Assembly (NCBI GenBank): GCA_032622095.1
Contig: CP136068.1
Span: 151,861,151 to 151,925,150, forward strand
Source of the DNA: Siphonodentalium dalli
Taxonomy: Eukaryota > Mollusca > Scaphopoda > Gadilida > Siphonodentaliidae
Direction of reading: 5' to 3'
DNA: 64,000 bases
Below, in pieces: positions 10,542 to 20,445 of the stretch. The notes below the pieces were generated by a model. That model saw nothing but the letters and a program-made list of their open reading frames with translations. It had not been told where the DNA came from and made no database searches. Every line of letters begins with the position of its first letter. Position 1 is the stretch's first letter. Position numbers and translations under genes: made by a program.

Positions 10542-10842
10542 CCGGCTTTGCAGGAGCACATCGATTCGATAATTGTCTTTGTGATGACGCAGATTTCTAT
10601 ATGTATCGGTGTGGTGGTTGTGACTTTGTCATCGACCTATAACACTTCGAGTCAACCCTGAAGCATTGGTTAACTTCACTCGTTCTAATGCCATGAATAT
10701 ATCCCTGGGTATAATAATTAAGCCCCTTTTCTTGTGCCATTTTTGATAATTTATCAATGTCGGGTAAATAACAAACGTTGATATCGTCTGGAACATTTAA
10801 AAGCGAACTTGAAACACAAGATCCGTTCTCATCGGAAGCCAT
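10542..10842 (-). pseudogene. Frameshifted exon ending in a partial SWIM zinc finger
   Basis: Read from 10842 downward, the first 81 codons start MASDENGSC and contain QGYIHGIRTSEVNQCFRVDS followed by KCYRSMTKSQPPH. The frame then breaks, but a shifted frame continues as IEICVITKTIIESMCSCKAG and stops exactly at a consensus donor GTAAGT (10541-10536). CYRSM followed by a hydrophobic strand and CxC-K-A-G matches the first half of SWIM-type zinc fingers (CxCxnCxH) as found in multicopy invertebrate transposon-like proteins. The distal CxH half should be in the next exon and was not found. The first codons and the upstream DNA match 50269-50400, so the 5' part is itself repetitive. I read this as a decayed exon of a multicopy or element-borne gene; a single-base sequencing error is an alternative cause of the frameshift. 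Confidence 0.5.
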
Positions 10843-10941
10843 TTCAGCACTGATATATAGCGAAATCCAAATGGCTTGTGGTGCGTAGTAACAGTAACCA
10901 TGCAGTATACTGGTGGGCGGTCCCTATGGATAGGTCCATTG
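10843..10941 (-). repeat. Dispersed repeat F, copy 1
   Basis: This is the upstream flank of the SWIM-like exon. It is shared with 50269-50400 and partly with 52140-52265 (GGCTTGTGGTGCG, GTAACAGTAACCATGCAGT, GGATAGGTCCATT). It may be the 5' region of a multicopy gene or element. Confidence 0.55.
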
Positions 10942-10955
10942 AATGGACGCGCATT

Positions 10956-11425
10956 ACGGATAAGGACAGTATCCTGCCAGTAGACGACCAAACATTCGAT
11001 CTTTACTGCAGATGTTCACATGGTTATTTTTCCAATCACAAATTATGTATAAATACTTTTTATTTCCTTGAAATGTGTTATTATATATCTTTTTGGTTTA
11101 TTTGAAATTATTTATATGCATGTTCAGATATATAATTACACCTCACACTCTGTACTCTCTGACCTTCTCTCTAAAATTCTGACATTATCTTCTGTCCCTT
11201 TGTCTCGCCTCCACCTCATATTTCTTCTTTCTATGGATATTTTTTATGCCTCTATTATTTACCCCTACTTGACTTGCAGTCAAGTAGGGCTGTGCCATTG
11301 TCAAGGGAGAGGGCTTCAAATAAGCCTATGGCTTGTTGCCTAATCCCATTTTTCTTCTAAATTTGTATCTATTGTAATTATTTATCTGAATGTCCATAAA
11401 CGGAAAAATAAATACTGTTTAAACT
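10956..11425 (+). mobile_element. Inserted segment with LINE-like 3' tail
   Basis: The 14-bp sequence AATGGACGCGCATT occurs at 10942-10955 and again at 11426-11439, consistent with a target-site duplication around 470 bp. The right end carries AATAAA (11407-11412) after a segment with GGGAGAGGGCTTCAAATAAG and GCTTGTTGCCTAATCCC, which I associate with LINE 3' untranslated regions of marine invertebrates. The left end contains a piece of family E (10953-11010). The insert has no intact coding sequence. Confidence 0.45.
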
Positions 11426-11591
11426 AATGGACGCGCATTGGACGATATCTTCGCTGTGAAACAACTTCCATTCGTCCGATGATTGACCTATCAACTAACG
11501 GCCTATTCATGTTATACCAATGTGATAATATAAGCTGACTCACCAGAACGTGCGATATGAAGTGGGGTAAAGCAGAAGATCACTCGACCAA

Positions 11592-11592
<1 letters not shown>

Positions 11593-11631
<39 letters not shown>

Positions 11632-11652
11632 TCTCTCTTCTCCCTCTCTCTA
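11593..11652 (+). repeat. (CT)n microsatellite
   Basis: About 60 bp of near-pure CT. The 60-residue frame across it (Leu-Ser repeats) is a simple-repeat artefact. Confidence 0.9.
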
Positions 11653-11790
11653 GTAACCGGGGTAGCACGACGCGAACGCCGTGGACTTGAAGGTGGAGGG
11701 GGTGTTGCGTTGTTCTGCTTAGCTACTCAAAACATATAAATAACTTTCTGACTGCTTTTGTGCATTGGATGGATTCCAAAATGTGGCACT

Positions 11791-12428
11791 TGGTTCCGGG
11801 CAGAATTATATGAACTATCGATCGAATAATGAACTATGAATCTGCACTCAGAAGGGTATTATGAACTCTGAATCTGAAGGGTATTATGGTCTGTTATTTC
11901 CAATCTGAGATAATTGTGCTATGCTGGAAATCAATTGCCATAATCCTTTGTGATGAACGATCATATACTCTGGTCACGTATACGGTTATTAGCTTGTTAG
12001 AAGGACATTCTTGGATTTAATCAAGATAGTTAGACCGATGAATTGAAGGGCACGGGCACTGATTCAAATTATTCATGTCACAGAGTGAAGCCACCGAAAG
12101 ACACCACTCTCTCCTATTTTAATTCACAAAAATATCCAGGGTTTTTAAACTTCCAGTGGAATACTTGCTGTCTACCTCACTACGACATATCGTTATTCTT
12201 TATTCAACTGACTGACTTCAATTAATAGCTAAGTCAAACAATGTATTTTGAAAGCAGTGGGTTGCGATAGTACGACGCGTATGTGTGTGTTCCGGTCTCT
12301 CATGCATGTGGCCTGAATCCATTGGGAACCACAATGGAAATACATGGTCTAATTATATAGGACTGATGATATTGCTCACCTGTTAGTGCCGGGCACGGTC
12401 TTATACCCCGAAAAAGCACCGTACTCAT
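11791..12428 (-). repeat. Large inverted duplication, right arm
   Basis: Reverse complement of 7338-7953. It is about 22 bp longer, mainly because of a local tandem duplication of a GAACT...GGGTATTAT segment near 11845-11885. Other differences are scattered single bases. The high identity of the arms over a 3.8-kb spacer suggests a recent origin or ongoing gene conversion. Confidence 0.85.
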
Positions 12429-12454
12429 AATGGAATGATTAAGTCATCATTGTC

Positions 12455-12549
12455 GTATTATGTGCTATAGGCAGTCTATATAATTGTTATTATGGTTTAC
12501 TCGTATTGTGTGCTATAAGCAGTCTATATAATTGTTATTATGGTTTACT
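12455..12549 (+). repeat. Tandem repeat, 48-bp unit x 2
   Basis: Two adjacent near-identical units contain GTGCTATA, GCAGTCTATATAATTG and TATGGTTTACTCG. Confidence 0.8.
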
Positions 12550-13090
12550 CGAAATATGCATTCGCCTGTCTGCCCGTGGTATTTCTCATATACCCTAATA
12601 ACAATTATATAACCTACACTTATTATGGAAATTGGATGATCAATTTATATTCATATAACATTTTATTACATGATCCGACCCTTATCCCATTCAAAAATAA
12701 TAATAATATACAACGGTCATTGTATAATAGGAAATAGTGCCAGGTGTACCTAAATGTATTATTTTTGCGCATACGTGACCGTTGACTTCCGGTTTGTCGT
12801 CTGTTTACATTCCGTTAGCTACGGACGATGAATGAAGAAGAATCAGTGTATGTGACTGATATTGATGTAGTTTGAAAAGTTATCTCATAAAATTTACGCC
12901 ATTAAAAAGGGCAAAGAGTCTTATTTATCTGTGACTATTTCTTTACGCGGGCAAACAACGTGATAGGTCATTGTAGACCTTATAGAAGCCGATGTTACTT
13001 TCACGTCCCATTTATTGATTTAAGTGTGTTTCATGGAGCTTTTATATGAAGTAATAAGTGAACTCTACAACTCGTCCCGTGTTTTAACTC
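12550..13090. other. No gene seen
   Basis: AT-rich; the 65-codon frame at 12540-12737 overlaps the tandem repeat and has no recognisable features. Confidence 0.4.
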
Positions 13091-13148
13091 GCCCAGTAAA
13101 TTAGGTCTTGACCTCGCCAAAGGCTCGGTCCAGGCCTAATTTACTGGA
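13091..13148. repeat. Short hairpin with GC-rich tip
   Basis: Arms GCCCAGTAAATTAGG and CCTAATTTACTGGACC enclose ACCTCGCCAAAGGCTCGGT. It resembles the longer hairpins at 30034 and 54596 in tip design. Confidence 0.6.
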
Positions 13149-13194
13149 CCCATTTTGTATATTTCGTTATAAACTGCTGGTGGACTTGTTGTAG

Positions 13195-13545
13195 GTCTAT
13201 ATATGGTCGAATATGGGATAATGCTGTACACTCTCGACCCAGATTGGTGAATAATTCCTTCTATACTTCTCGTTTGTGTTCTGGGTCAAGTAATTCTCGC
13301 AATTCCATCAGTCACGAAGCCGACAATTAACTAATGAGCGGGCACATTAAGTGAAATATGAAACCCACCGTTCCGTCTTGCCTTAAGCTCAATTAGACAT
13401 ACGATATTCAATCATACCGATTATAATTGTTAATTGCAATGCGTGAACAATTGCAGACTTGCGGACGAATGTGGGCTTGTTGGGGGGTCGTGAATAGTTG
13501 ACTTAATTCAACCTCCGGCCTGAGTTACGCTGTTTTTTTTTTTTT
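13195..13545 (+). repeat. Dispersed repeat P, copy 1
   Basis: This parallels 16146-16955: CTCGACCCAG, CACGAAGC, ATTAACTAA, AAATATGAAACC, TTAAGCTCAATTA and a final ACCTCCGG...GTTACGCTGTTTT occur in the same order. Copy 1 lacks the MITE found inside copy 2. Confidence 0.6.
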
Positions 13546-13556
13546 TTTTTTTTTTT
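13532..13556 (+). repeat. Poly(T) tract, 25 bp
   Basis: Homopolymer at the right end of repeat P copy 1. Copy 2 has only a short T run at the matching position. Confidence 0.95.
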
Positions 13557-13559
13557 CGA

Positions 13560-14085
13560 ATGTTATTGCGTTTTTTATAAGAAAAAAAACCCTATCTCGT
13601 GCCTTGGTGAATTAATATCATGTAGCGAGATTACAATGTGGAAAAGCTATTTATATTTAATAACCTTCCTATCGTTATGTCCCATCCAAATATTCCCTAA
13701 TATGTTTAAACACCCAGTCACCATTATTTGAGTCTTTAACCAATCATATTTAACCAAGTTCAAATTATTATACATATTTGGTGTAAACAATATTTATTTC
13801 AAAAAATCAAACATATGACATAAACATAATAAACATGTAAAAATATATAGATTTATGAAGAGGATTGGACAACAAGCAAAATGCTTTTTTAAAGTCCTCT
13901 CCTCGTGGAATAAATCTTACCTCAAGTGACAAAAATATCACTTGGGGTAAAGCAGACGGGATATATAGATTTGGTTGATTGGAATATTATTTAGGATTGA
14001 GATACGGTATTACATTGTAATACGGAAGTTAAGGGTGAGAAAGGGAATGAAAGAGAATGAGAGAGAGAGGGGAGAGTGTGAAAGA
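13560..14085. other. AT-rich stretch, no gene seen
   Basis: Low GC; no frame longer than chance and no repeat partner found. Confidence 0.4.
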
Positions 14086-14086
14086 T

Positions 14087-14091
<5 letters not shown>

Positions 14092-14142
<51 letters not shown>
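14092..14142 (+). repeat. (GA)n microsatellite
   Basis: About 50 bp of GA repeats preceded by degenerate GA. Arg-Glu or Ser-Leu frames on both strands are artefacts. Confidence 0.95.
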
Positions 14143-14145
<3 letters not shown>

Positions 14146-14399
14146 ACACAACATACATTCGATACAAAAAAACACAAAAAACATCCGTTCAGTGGGGAAA
14201 TCACTTGCACGAATACATATTTGACACCTCATGCCCTTCATACCAAAACCTGTTATATTATTTTGTAAATTTGTGTTTGAATTTAAATTTGTTTTAGGGA
14301 GCGGAGGTCCGTCTAAGTTTTTCAGAACTTGTCCTCCATTCCCTTATATTTATGTATAAATACATACATTATACATGTATGACACCAAATATGTTTAAT

Positions 14400-14638
14400 G
14401 GGGTACTGTACACTAAATCCGGCCATTTATGGGACCATCTCCTTTTATGGACGATGCAAACGACATCTCGAGTCAAAATCTCATTTTCATTATAATTACC
14501 ATGTTGTTTGCATCGTTCATAGAGCACACACGTTTTTTGCACCAATCCATGGTTCAAACCATTCATTTGTGTCATATATTATGTTGAGTATAAAAGGAGA
14601 TGGTCACATAAATGACCGGATTTAGTGTATAGTACCCC
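14400..14638. mobile_element. TTTAA-target MITE
   Basis: The TIRs are long: GGGGTACTGTACACTAAATC on the left and its complement on the right, with pairing for about 48 bp through CATCTCCTTTTAT. Flanks are TTTAAT (14394-14399) and TTTAAA (14639-14644). Length 239 bp, with no ORF. The element at 52927-53373 shares the GGTACT start and the TTTAA flank. Confidence 0.7.
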
Positions 14639-14691
14639 TTTAAATCAAACGAAGAGATGTGTATAGCATCGATTTATATTAGTCCTCGGCC

Positions 14692-14948
14692 ATGAGGATT
14701 GATTGATTGATTAGGGTTTAATGTCGCTTTCAGCAACTAAGGCCATATCCGCACACTTACGGCTAATCTAACAGTGATTTCAACGGCTGATAAATTCGAT
14801 GACCATCTGCGGAAAACCACCGGCCATCGTCGAGTGACTGGAAACTCCACCATATAACGATTTCGAGTGCAACGTCCATGACGAAAACATGTGGATTTTA
14901 ACCCTCATCGATACGGCTTGGGGTTGTACCCCTAACCGACTGAGCCAC
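14692..14948 (-). mobile_element. tRNA-derived SINE
   Basis: Read on the minus strand from about 14948, the head has TGGCTCAGTCGGTTAGGGGT, a good Pol III A box, and about 35 bases later a degenerate B box GGGTTAAAATCC. A body follows (TGGTGGAGTTTCCAGTCACT) and the 3' end is CATTAAACCCTAATC with ATTG/AATC repeats at 14697-14713. The tRNA-like head, unrelated body and short-repeat tail are the standard SINE layout. The tail resembles those of widespread metazoan or molluscan SINEs. Confidence 0.65.
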
Positions 14949-14950
14949 AG

Positions 14951-15775
14951 AGCAGGGACGTGGCTAGAGGGTCTCCGTTGGGGGTGTCCACCTTGGGAAA
15001 TTCCAACTGCACTCCCCCCTTGAATCAGACCAAACACAAGTTTTGCATAATTCCATTTGCACACCACCCCTTGCACCTTAGTGTTCAGGCCTAATATCCT
15101 ATATATTCATAAACCATCGTTATATTTTCCCGGTTTTGAGAACATTCAGGTATTTTAACCTGAAAAATTGCATAAATCCTAACAGCTAGTGGTTTAACTC
15201 CAGACAAATGCACATGGCAACGGACAAGAGACCAGGACACACTGGGCTGACCATGGTTGTTCGGCCCGGTGTGAGAACATTTTGAAAACTATACAAGAAA
15301 ATCGCAAAAATATTAGCATCTAGACTAGCCTCAAGCCTTCCTAGAGTTGGAATTTTGAAACCTGACACCCCCACTTAGGTTGGAAAATGTCCAACTGATA
15401 ACAATTCCAATGACAATGTTGACCAAATGTATGACAATATTGTTTTCTTAAAACTGGCCACGGGGAGGGAGCAGGAAAAAATCTTTCCAAGTGTTGGAGA
15501 TTTCCAACCTGTCACCCCCCTAAGGTTGGAACATTTCCAACTGATAACCATTTCAGTCCAAAATTTAGACAAAAAATAGGAAAATATGCAAATATTGGTC
15601 CAAAAAAAATTAATTCCCCCCATTAAATTGTTTGAAAATCAAACTACAAGAACATTTTCAACCTATTGTTGGTGTGAAATTTCCAACTAATGTTTTGTCA
15701 GGTATGAAATTTCCAACTGTTGAAAAATTTGACCAAAGTTGTGGGGGGTGAGACACGTCTCCGCCAACGAGGCCC
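14951..15775 (+). repeat. Dispersed repeat K, copy 1
   Basis: It starts CAGGGACGTGGCTAGAGGG and ends near GAGACACGTCTCCGCC. Inside, motifs such as GAAATTTCCAACTG, GACACCCCC and AAAATGTCCAAC recur several times, so the element has an internal repetitive structure. A shorter relative lies at 61894-62285. ORFs here are frame noise. Confidence 0.55.
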
Positions 15776-16320
15776 CCGGCCAGGAGAAATCTGGTTATTA
15801 TGAGATATGTTGTGGTATGGATGAATTATCGGTAAGCCACACGAGGGAGATTTCTTGTAAATTACATGCAGATATACCCGTAGATAGGGGACTAGGTCCC
15901 TTGTATATAATTCATTTTCACATTTGCTCAAAAATGCACGCGCTACTATTATATGACACTATGGAATCAATGGATTGGACAGAATATTGTAATTCGTATT
16001 CGTTCCACGTGTATATATTAATATAAATAGGATATAATACTCCCCCTTATATACAGTCGGATCAGTTCTGTACCGTAAACATTAAATACTGTCATTGGGT
16101 GCTGATTTTTCTTGCGATATAATTTGATAGAATAATATATTATCAGCATGGTCGAGTCTGGGCTAATTTTGCATAGGCTCGACCCAGTTTGCTAAACAAT
16201 TCGTTCAGTATTTGGTATGTGGTAGATCTGGGTCAAACCGTTCTCATTATTCCACCGACCACGAAGCAAGTGATTAACTAACAAGGAACATAAGTAAAAT
16301 ATGAAACCAATCATTTGTCT

Positions 16321-16418
16321 TAAGCTCAATTAAAAATATAACATCCCGGCGTATCCATGTTGCTTATTGCAATATCTGAGCCATTGCGAAATTGAGTTCG
16401 ATGAGATCTTGTTGCTTT
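16321..16418 (+). repeat. About 95-bp direct repeat, left copy (flanks MITE)
   Basis: It begins TAAGCTCAATTAAA and ends TCTTGTTGCTTTAA. An almost identical copy follows the MITE at 16816-16911. Repeat P copy 1 has only one equivalent, so the duplication arose with or after the MITE insertion. Confidence 0.8.
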
Positions 16419-16420
16419 AA

Positions 16421-16812
16421 CCCTTTACCCAACAGAAGGGCCCTGTGCCAATTCATTCTCTTATATATGCGAGTCGACCATAGGTCGCCTCGCATATATA
16501 AGAGAATGCATTGGCTTAACACATTAAAAATTATAAAATTGTTAAAGAATGTAAGAAAAAATGGTAAAAAGTGTTAAACAAAGATTTTTTTTAGGCCAAT
16601 GCCTTCTCTTATATATGCGAGGCGACCTATGGTCGACTCGCATATATAAGAGAATGCATTGGTACAGGGCATAACTGTAACCATCACAATGTGGTCAACG
16701 AACCGGTTCCAATGATATCCATATTTGTATGGTGTTATTGAGACAGACCGAAGATATTTTAGGCTGTTGAAGCTTTATTTGGGCGTTTTTGGCCGCTTTG
16801 TTGGGTAAAGGG
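16421..16812 (+). mobile_element. TTAA-target MITE, family A, copy 2
   Basis: 392 bp, termini CCCTTTACCCAACA and TGTTGGGTAAAGGG, TTAA at 16417-16420 and 16813-16816. Both hairpins of the core are present (about 16448-16514 and 16595-16661). It lies between the two copies of a 95-bp direct repeat. Confidence 0.8.
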
Positions 16813-16815
16813 TTA

Positions 16816-16911
16816 AGCTCAATTAAAGATATAACATCCCGGCGTATCCATGTTGCTTATTGCAATGTCTGAGCCATTGCGAAATTGTGTTCGATGAGAT
16901 CTTGTTGCTTT
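16816..16911 (+). repeat. About 95-bp direct repeat, right copy (flanks MITE)
   Basis: Repeats 16321-16418 with a few substitutions, then continues into the unique right part of repeat P. Confidence 0.8.
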
Positions 16912-17483
16912 AAATTGTGGATTTATGTCCACCTCCGGGCAGAGCTACGTTGTTTTTTCGATTTTGGTTGCATCATAGTAGTGAGGAAATTACCGAGCTC
17001 CCGGTTAGTAAATTCGTGGTTTGTACGAATGAAGCCATTCTCCACTTGCCTCTAGAAGTAGATCACGCCATGAATTTACTCTAGCTACGCCCGTAGAGAT
17101 CATATTCCGCCAGTACAAAACCTGTGAACTCTTTTATGTACTGATCCCTTCTGGCAAGGAACTTTATAGTATACAAACAAGATATATTTATTTGTTAATA
17201 CTTGTTCCTCAATAATCTACTTCAAAGTAGAGGTTGGTCCCAGCTCGAGATCACATCCTTTTTTGTGACTTTGAACATTGAATTAAATGCCCGGGAGAAA
17301 TTCCATGATTGTATCAACGCAAAATCGCCCAAAAAGTCACTTAAATCATGCCATTTCGAGTTGGACCTTCACCCACGATGAAATACATTACCAAGGAACA
17401 GATATTAACAAAGCAATATATTAACTGTACTGTTTTTTCAATGTACTTCCCTGTCGCAATATCAAAAGGTTTCGAGGTTTTTA

Positions 17484-17557
17484 ACTGGTGCATGGAGACT
17501 GATCTCTGCGGGAGTATATAACTGGTGCATGGAGACTGATCTCTGCGGGAGTATATA
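17484..17557 (+). repeat. Perfect 37-bp tandem duplication
   Basis: Two identical units starting ACTGGTGCATGGAGACTG and ending GGGAGTATATA, at 17484-17520 and 17521-17557. Confidence 0.9.
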
Positions 17558-17596
17558 GCTGGAGCAGAGATTCATGGCATGATCCGCCTCCATTAA

Positions 17597-17848
17597 CCCT
17601 TTACCCAACAGAACGGCCCTGTGCCAATGCATTCTCTTATATATGCGAGTCGACCATAGGTCGCCTCGCATATATAAGAGAATGCATTGGCTTAACACAT
17701 TAAAAATTATAAAATTGTTAAAGAATGTAAGAAAAAATGGTAAAAAGTGTTAAAAAAATGATATCCATATGTGTATGGTTTTATTGAGACAGACCGAAGA
17801 TAATTTAGGCTGTTGAAGCTTTATTTGGCCGGTTTGTTGGGTAAAGGG
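17597..17848 (+). mobile_element. TTAA-target MITE, family A, copy 3 (internally deleted)
   Basis: 252 bp with intact termini and TTAA on both sides (17593-17596, 17849-17852). An internal deletion removes hairpin 2 and part of the right interior. The ends needed for mobility are preserved. Confidence 0.8.
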
Positions 17849-17852
17849 TTAA

Positions 17853-18804
17853 ATGATATCGATGGTCAAATTTATAATATCATCATCGACATGTATACGG
17901 ACATAACGTATAAAGTTTTTCATAATGGTCAATCTTCCAATAGTTTTCCTTCATTCATTGGCCAAAAAAAAAGGCGACAATCTCTCACCTTTTTTTATTT
18001 TGTCTGTACATAAACGATTTAACTGACTTCTTAGCGTCGACTGATATCAGAGGTCTAACATGAGAAACTAGAGAGACTATTTTGAGGACTATTGTACTAT
18101 GTGGATGCTAAAAGTCAACATCGCTAAATCTAAAGTGGTCTGGTTCGCTAGACGTAAACCAAAGCACGTGGCATTTAGATACAATAATAAAATTTTGGAC
18201 GTAGTTAACTTATTTACTTATTTAGGAGTAATTTTCAGTAAGAGTGGATCTTTCCTTGAAATGAAACGATATGCTACAAACAAAAGACTAAGAGCTATGT
18301 ATGATGTATTGAAAATCGGTCGTAAAAACAAGCTTTCTATACAAGCTCATTTACAACTCATTGACACTGTGGTCACCCCCATCCTTCTGTGCGGTTGCGA
18401 AACTTGGGGTACGGGCGATAACTCAATTATCGAGCGTGTTCACCTTAAATTGTTTAAAATCATTTGGTTTGAAATCATCAACACCAAGTTATATGGTCTA
18501 TGGAGAACTAGATAGATTTCCTCCCCACATGAACATTAACATTAGAATATTGAACTTCTGGACCAAACTAATAAATGCATCTGGAAATAATCTAACCTCT
18601 AAAATTTATAAACTTTGTTATCAGCTTTCAGAGGAAGAAACTTACAAAATACCATGGATAAGGTCCATTCAAAAGATGTTTGACAAATGTGGAATGGCAT
18701 ATGCATGGTTATGCCAACACCACATAGAAGACGATATAATCATTAGAGCAATGAAATTCCGCATGCAGGATCAATTTAAGCAAGATTGGGCCTCATCTCC
18801 CTGA
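17853..18804 (+). pseudogene. LINE reverse transcriptase relic, catalytic part deleted
   Basis: Pieces in shifting frames match the C-terminal half of a non-LTR retrotransposon RT. Around 17970-18030 a frameshifted GQ..SLTFFYF segment corresponds to the GVRQGD-LSPFLF region and leads into LTDFLASTDIRGL. The YADD-bearing stretch is missing. From about 18085 the text resumes as DYCTMWMLKVNIAKSKVVWF, then VNLFTYLGVIFSKSGSF, PILLCGCETWG and, after another frameshift, YGELDRFPPHMNINIRILNF and a tail ending DQFKQDWASSP. The Cys/His module that normally follows is absent; hairpin G half-copy starts immediately after. Non-functional. Confidence 0.75.
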
Positions 18805-18908
18805 GAGCTTTCCGTTGAATGGCAACAAGCCATATTTCCGACTAAATCCTGAAAAGTTACCCATAATTCTGCTGTGGTTAAGAGGTCGATTACTTAGGGA
18901 ATTACTGT
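18805..18908 (+). repeat. Half of hairpin family G
   Basis: Matches the right arm of 6194-6394 (GAGAGCTTTCCG, GGCAACAAGCCATATTTCCG, TTCTGCTGTGGTTAAG). Only one arm is present, so it cannot fold. It abuts the RT relic. Confidence 0.65.
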
Positions 18909-19820
18909 ATATGAATGTGTCATTATATGCTCCCTATGGTCCATGCATTAGACTTGCAATGTAAGTTAGTTCTTGTCGTTATATATTAGGTTTGAAATGA
19001 CACTAAGTGATTCTATCCTCTGGCCTAGCAATTATCCAAATTGGCGTACAGTCATATCACATATATAAAACGTGCATAGAGTACGTTGTCCTGGTCAACA
19101 CATTGTTTGCTCTCATTGGCGGAAATGCTAAATGCTTGATAGCGGAGAGCCCATAACATTGATATATAGTGTGCAAAGAGTGTGAGATAAGCAAAACACC
19201 CAACACCGGGGGCATGCACTGAACCCATACATCATGGATCAACGGGATTCACGTTGTTTTCGCGGTAATCCACGGTGAACTTGCTTGGATTCGAATAACG
19301 AGCGAATATTCGAATACTATTCGAATATTTAGATAAATTATAAAATTATATAGATAACATATTTTGGAATCAATTTGTTATTTAAATGAAATAATGAAAA
19401 AAAAAGAGAGAAAAAAGTCTTTTGGATTAATTGCAAGAGTTTATCTGTTTATGAAGTTCAAGTAGTCAATGTCCCATGCATGGTTCAACAAGTTGGTCGT
19501 ATAGTGCCACAATAACTAAGAACATGATCTGGATTGAGCTTGCATGTTGTCTTTTTAGTTTTGGCATCCAACGTGAAGTGAGTCCATATATCTGATTTCC
19601 TCGAATTTGACGCCATATTATACACACAAGTGACAACGCGCAAACAAAACAAAACGATGCCTTATAGATCCACTTCCTATGACCACATGCAAGCACGGTC
19701 TGGTTTACATCTAGCCAATAAAATTATTTCGACGTCATGACGCCAATCAAATCAGAACACTACTTGGAGCGGATTAATGTGAATCAACATAATCCTAGAG
19801 TCTGACCAAGGCTCACCGAG
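18909..19820. other. No gene seen
   Basis: AT-rich, with several TTCGAATA-type self-complementary motifs near 19290-19335. No long frames and no repeat partner recognised. Confidence 0.4.
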
Positions 19821-20040
19821 AATCACCGCGAACCACAGAGAATCACCGCGAACCACAGAGAATCACCGCGAACCACAGAGAATCACCGCGAACCACAGAG
19901 AATCACCGCGAACCACCGAGAATCACCGCGAACCACCGAGAATCACCGCGAACCACCGAGAATCACCGCGAACCACCGAGAATCACCGCGAACCACAGAG
20001 AATCACCGCGAACCACAAAGAATCACCGCGAACCACCGAC
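19821..20040 (+). repeat. Minisatellite, 20-bp unit x 11
   Basis: Uninterrupted units AATCACCGCGAACCACaGAG. One position alternates between A and C in blocks (four A, four C, then A, A, C across units 1-11), with extra changes in the last two units. The units are contiguous with no spacers. Confidence 0.95.
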
Positions 20041-20109
20041 AACTACTTATAATATTTACGTCATTTCGATTTATTTTATTAGAGTATTAAAGATATATTA
20101 TGGACTTGT

Positions 20110-20440
20110 TCGGGTGTGTGAAACTGATAACTTAGCATTTAGGCGCTATGCCAACTGGAGGAATGTGGAATTTTAGTTACATCGCCGAAAATTGCAAGTA
20201 AACCAACCGTGCCACTCGATAGAGATCATCGTCGGAACTACCCTAAATTATAAATAAATATTTACTTTTCGATTCGGGACGCAACTATCTGTGATAAACT
20301 AACGAAAACGATTTAACCTTCGAGAATCACTGCAATTAATTAATATATAAGAATGACAATGTATGTTGCCAAATTGGATATAATATTTGTAAAAATAACT
20401 ACTTTGGGCAAGATTATTCTCCATTTCTATTTGAACACCC
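20110..20440 (-). repeat. Dispersed repeat J, reverse copy
   Basis: Reverse complement of 59430-59784 and 61125-61560 type sequence. It ends directly beside the hairpin at 20446. Confidence 0.65.
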
Positions 20441-20445
20441 TTCAC

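Larger units (their letters stand above)
16146..16955 (+). repeat. Dispersed repeat P, copy 2, interrupted by a MITE
   Basis: Collinear with 13195-13545, but it contains family A copy 2 (16421-16812), and the segment 16321-16418 is repeated again at 16816-16911 on the other side of the MITE. See the separate entries. Confidence 0.6.

Noticed and set aside
14010-14241. Leu/Ser-rich and Arg/Glu-rich frames
   Set aside because: They are products of the (GA)n microsatellite.
19821-20040. CRISPR-like array
   Set aside because: The 20-bp units are contiguous without unique spacers, and the context is eukaryotic.
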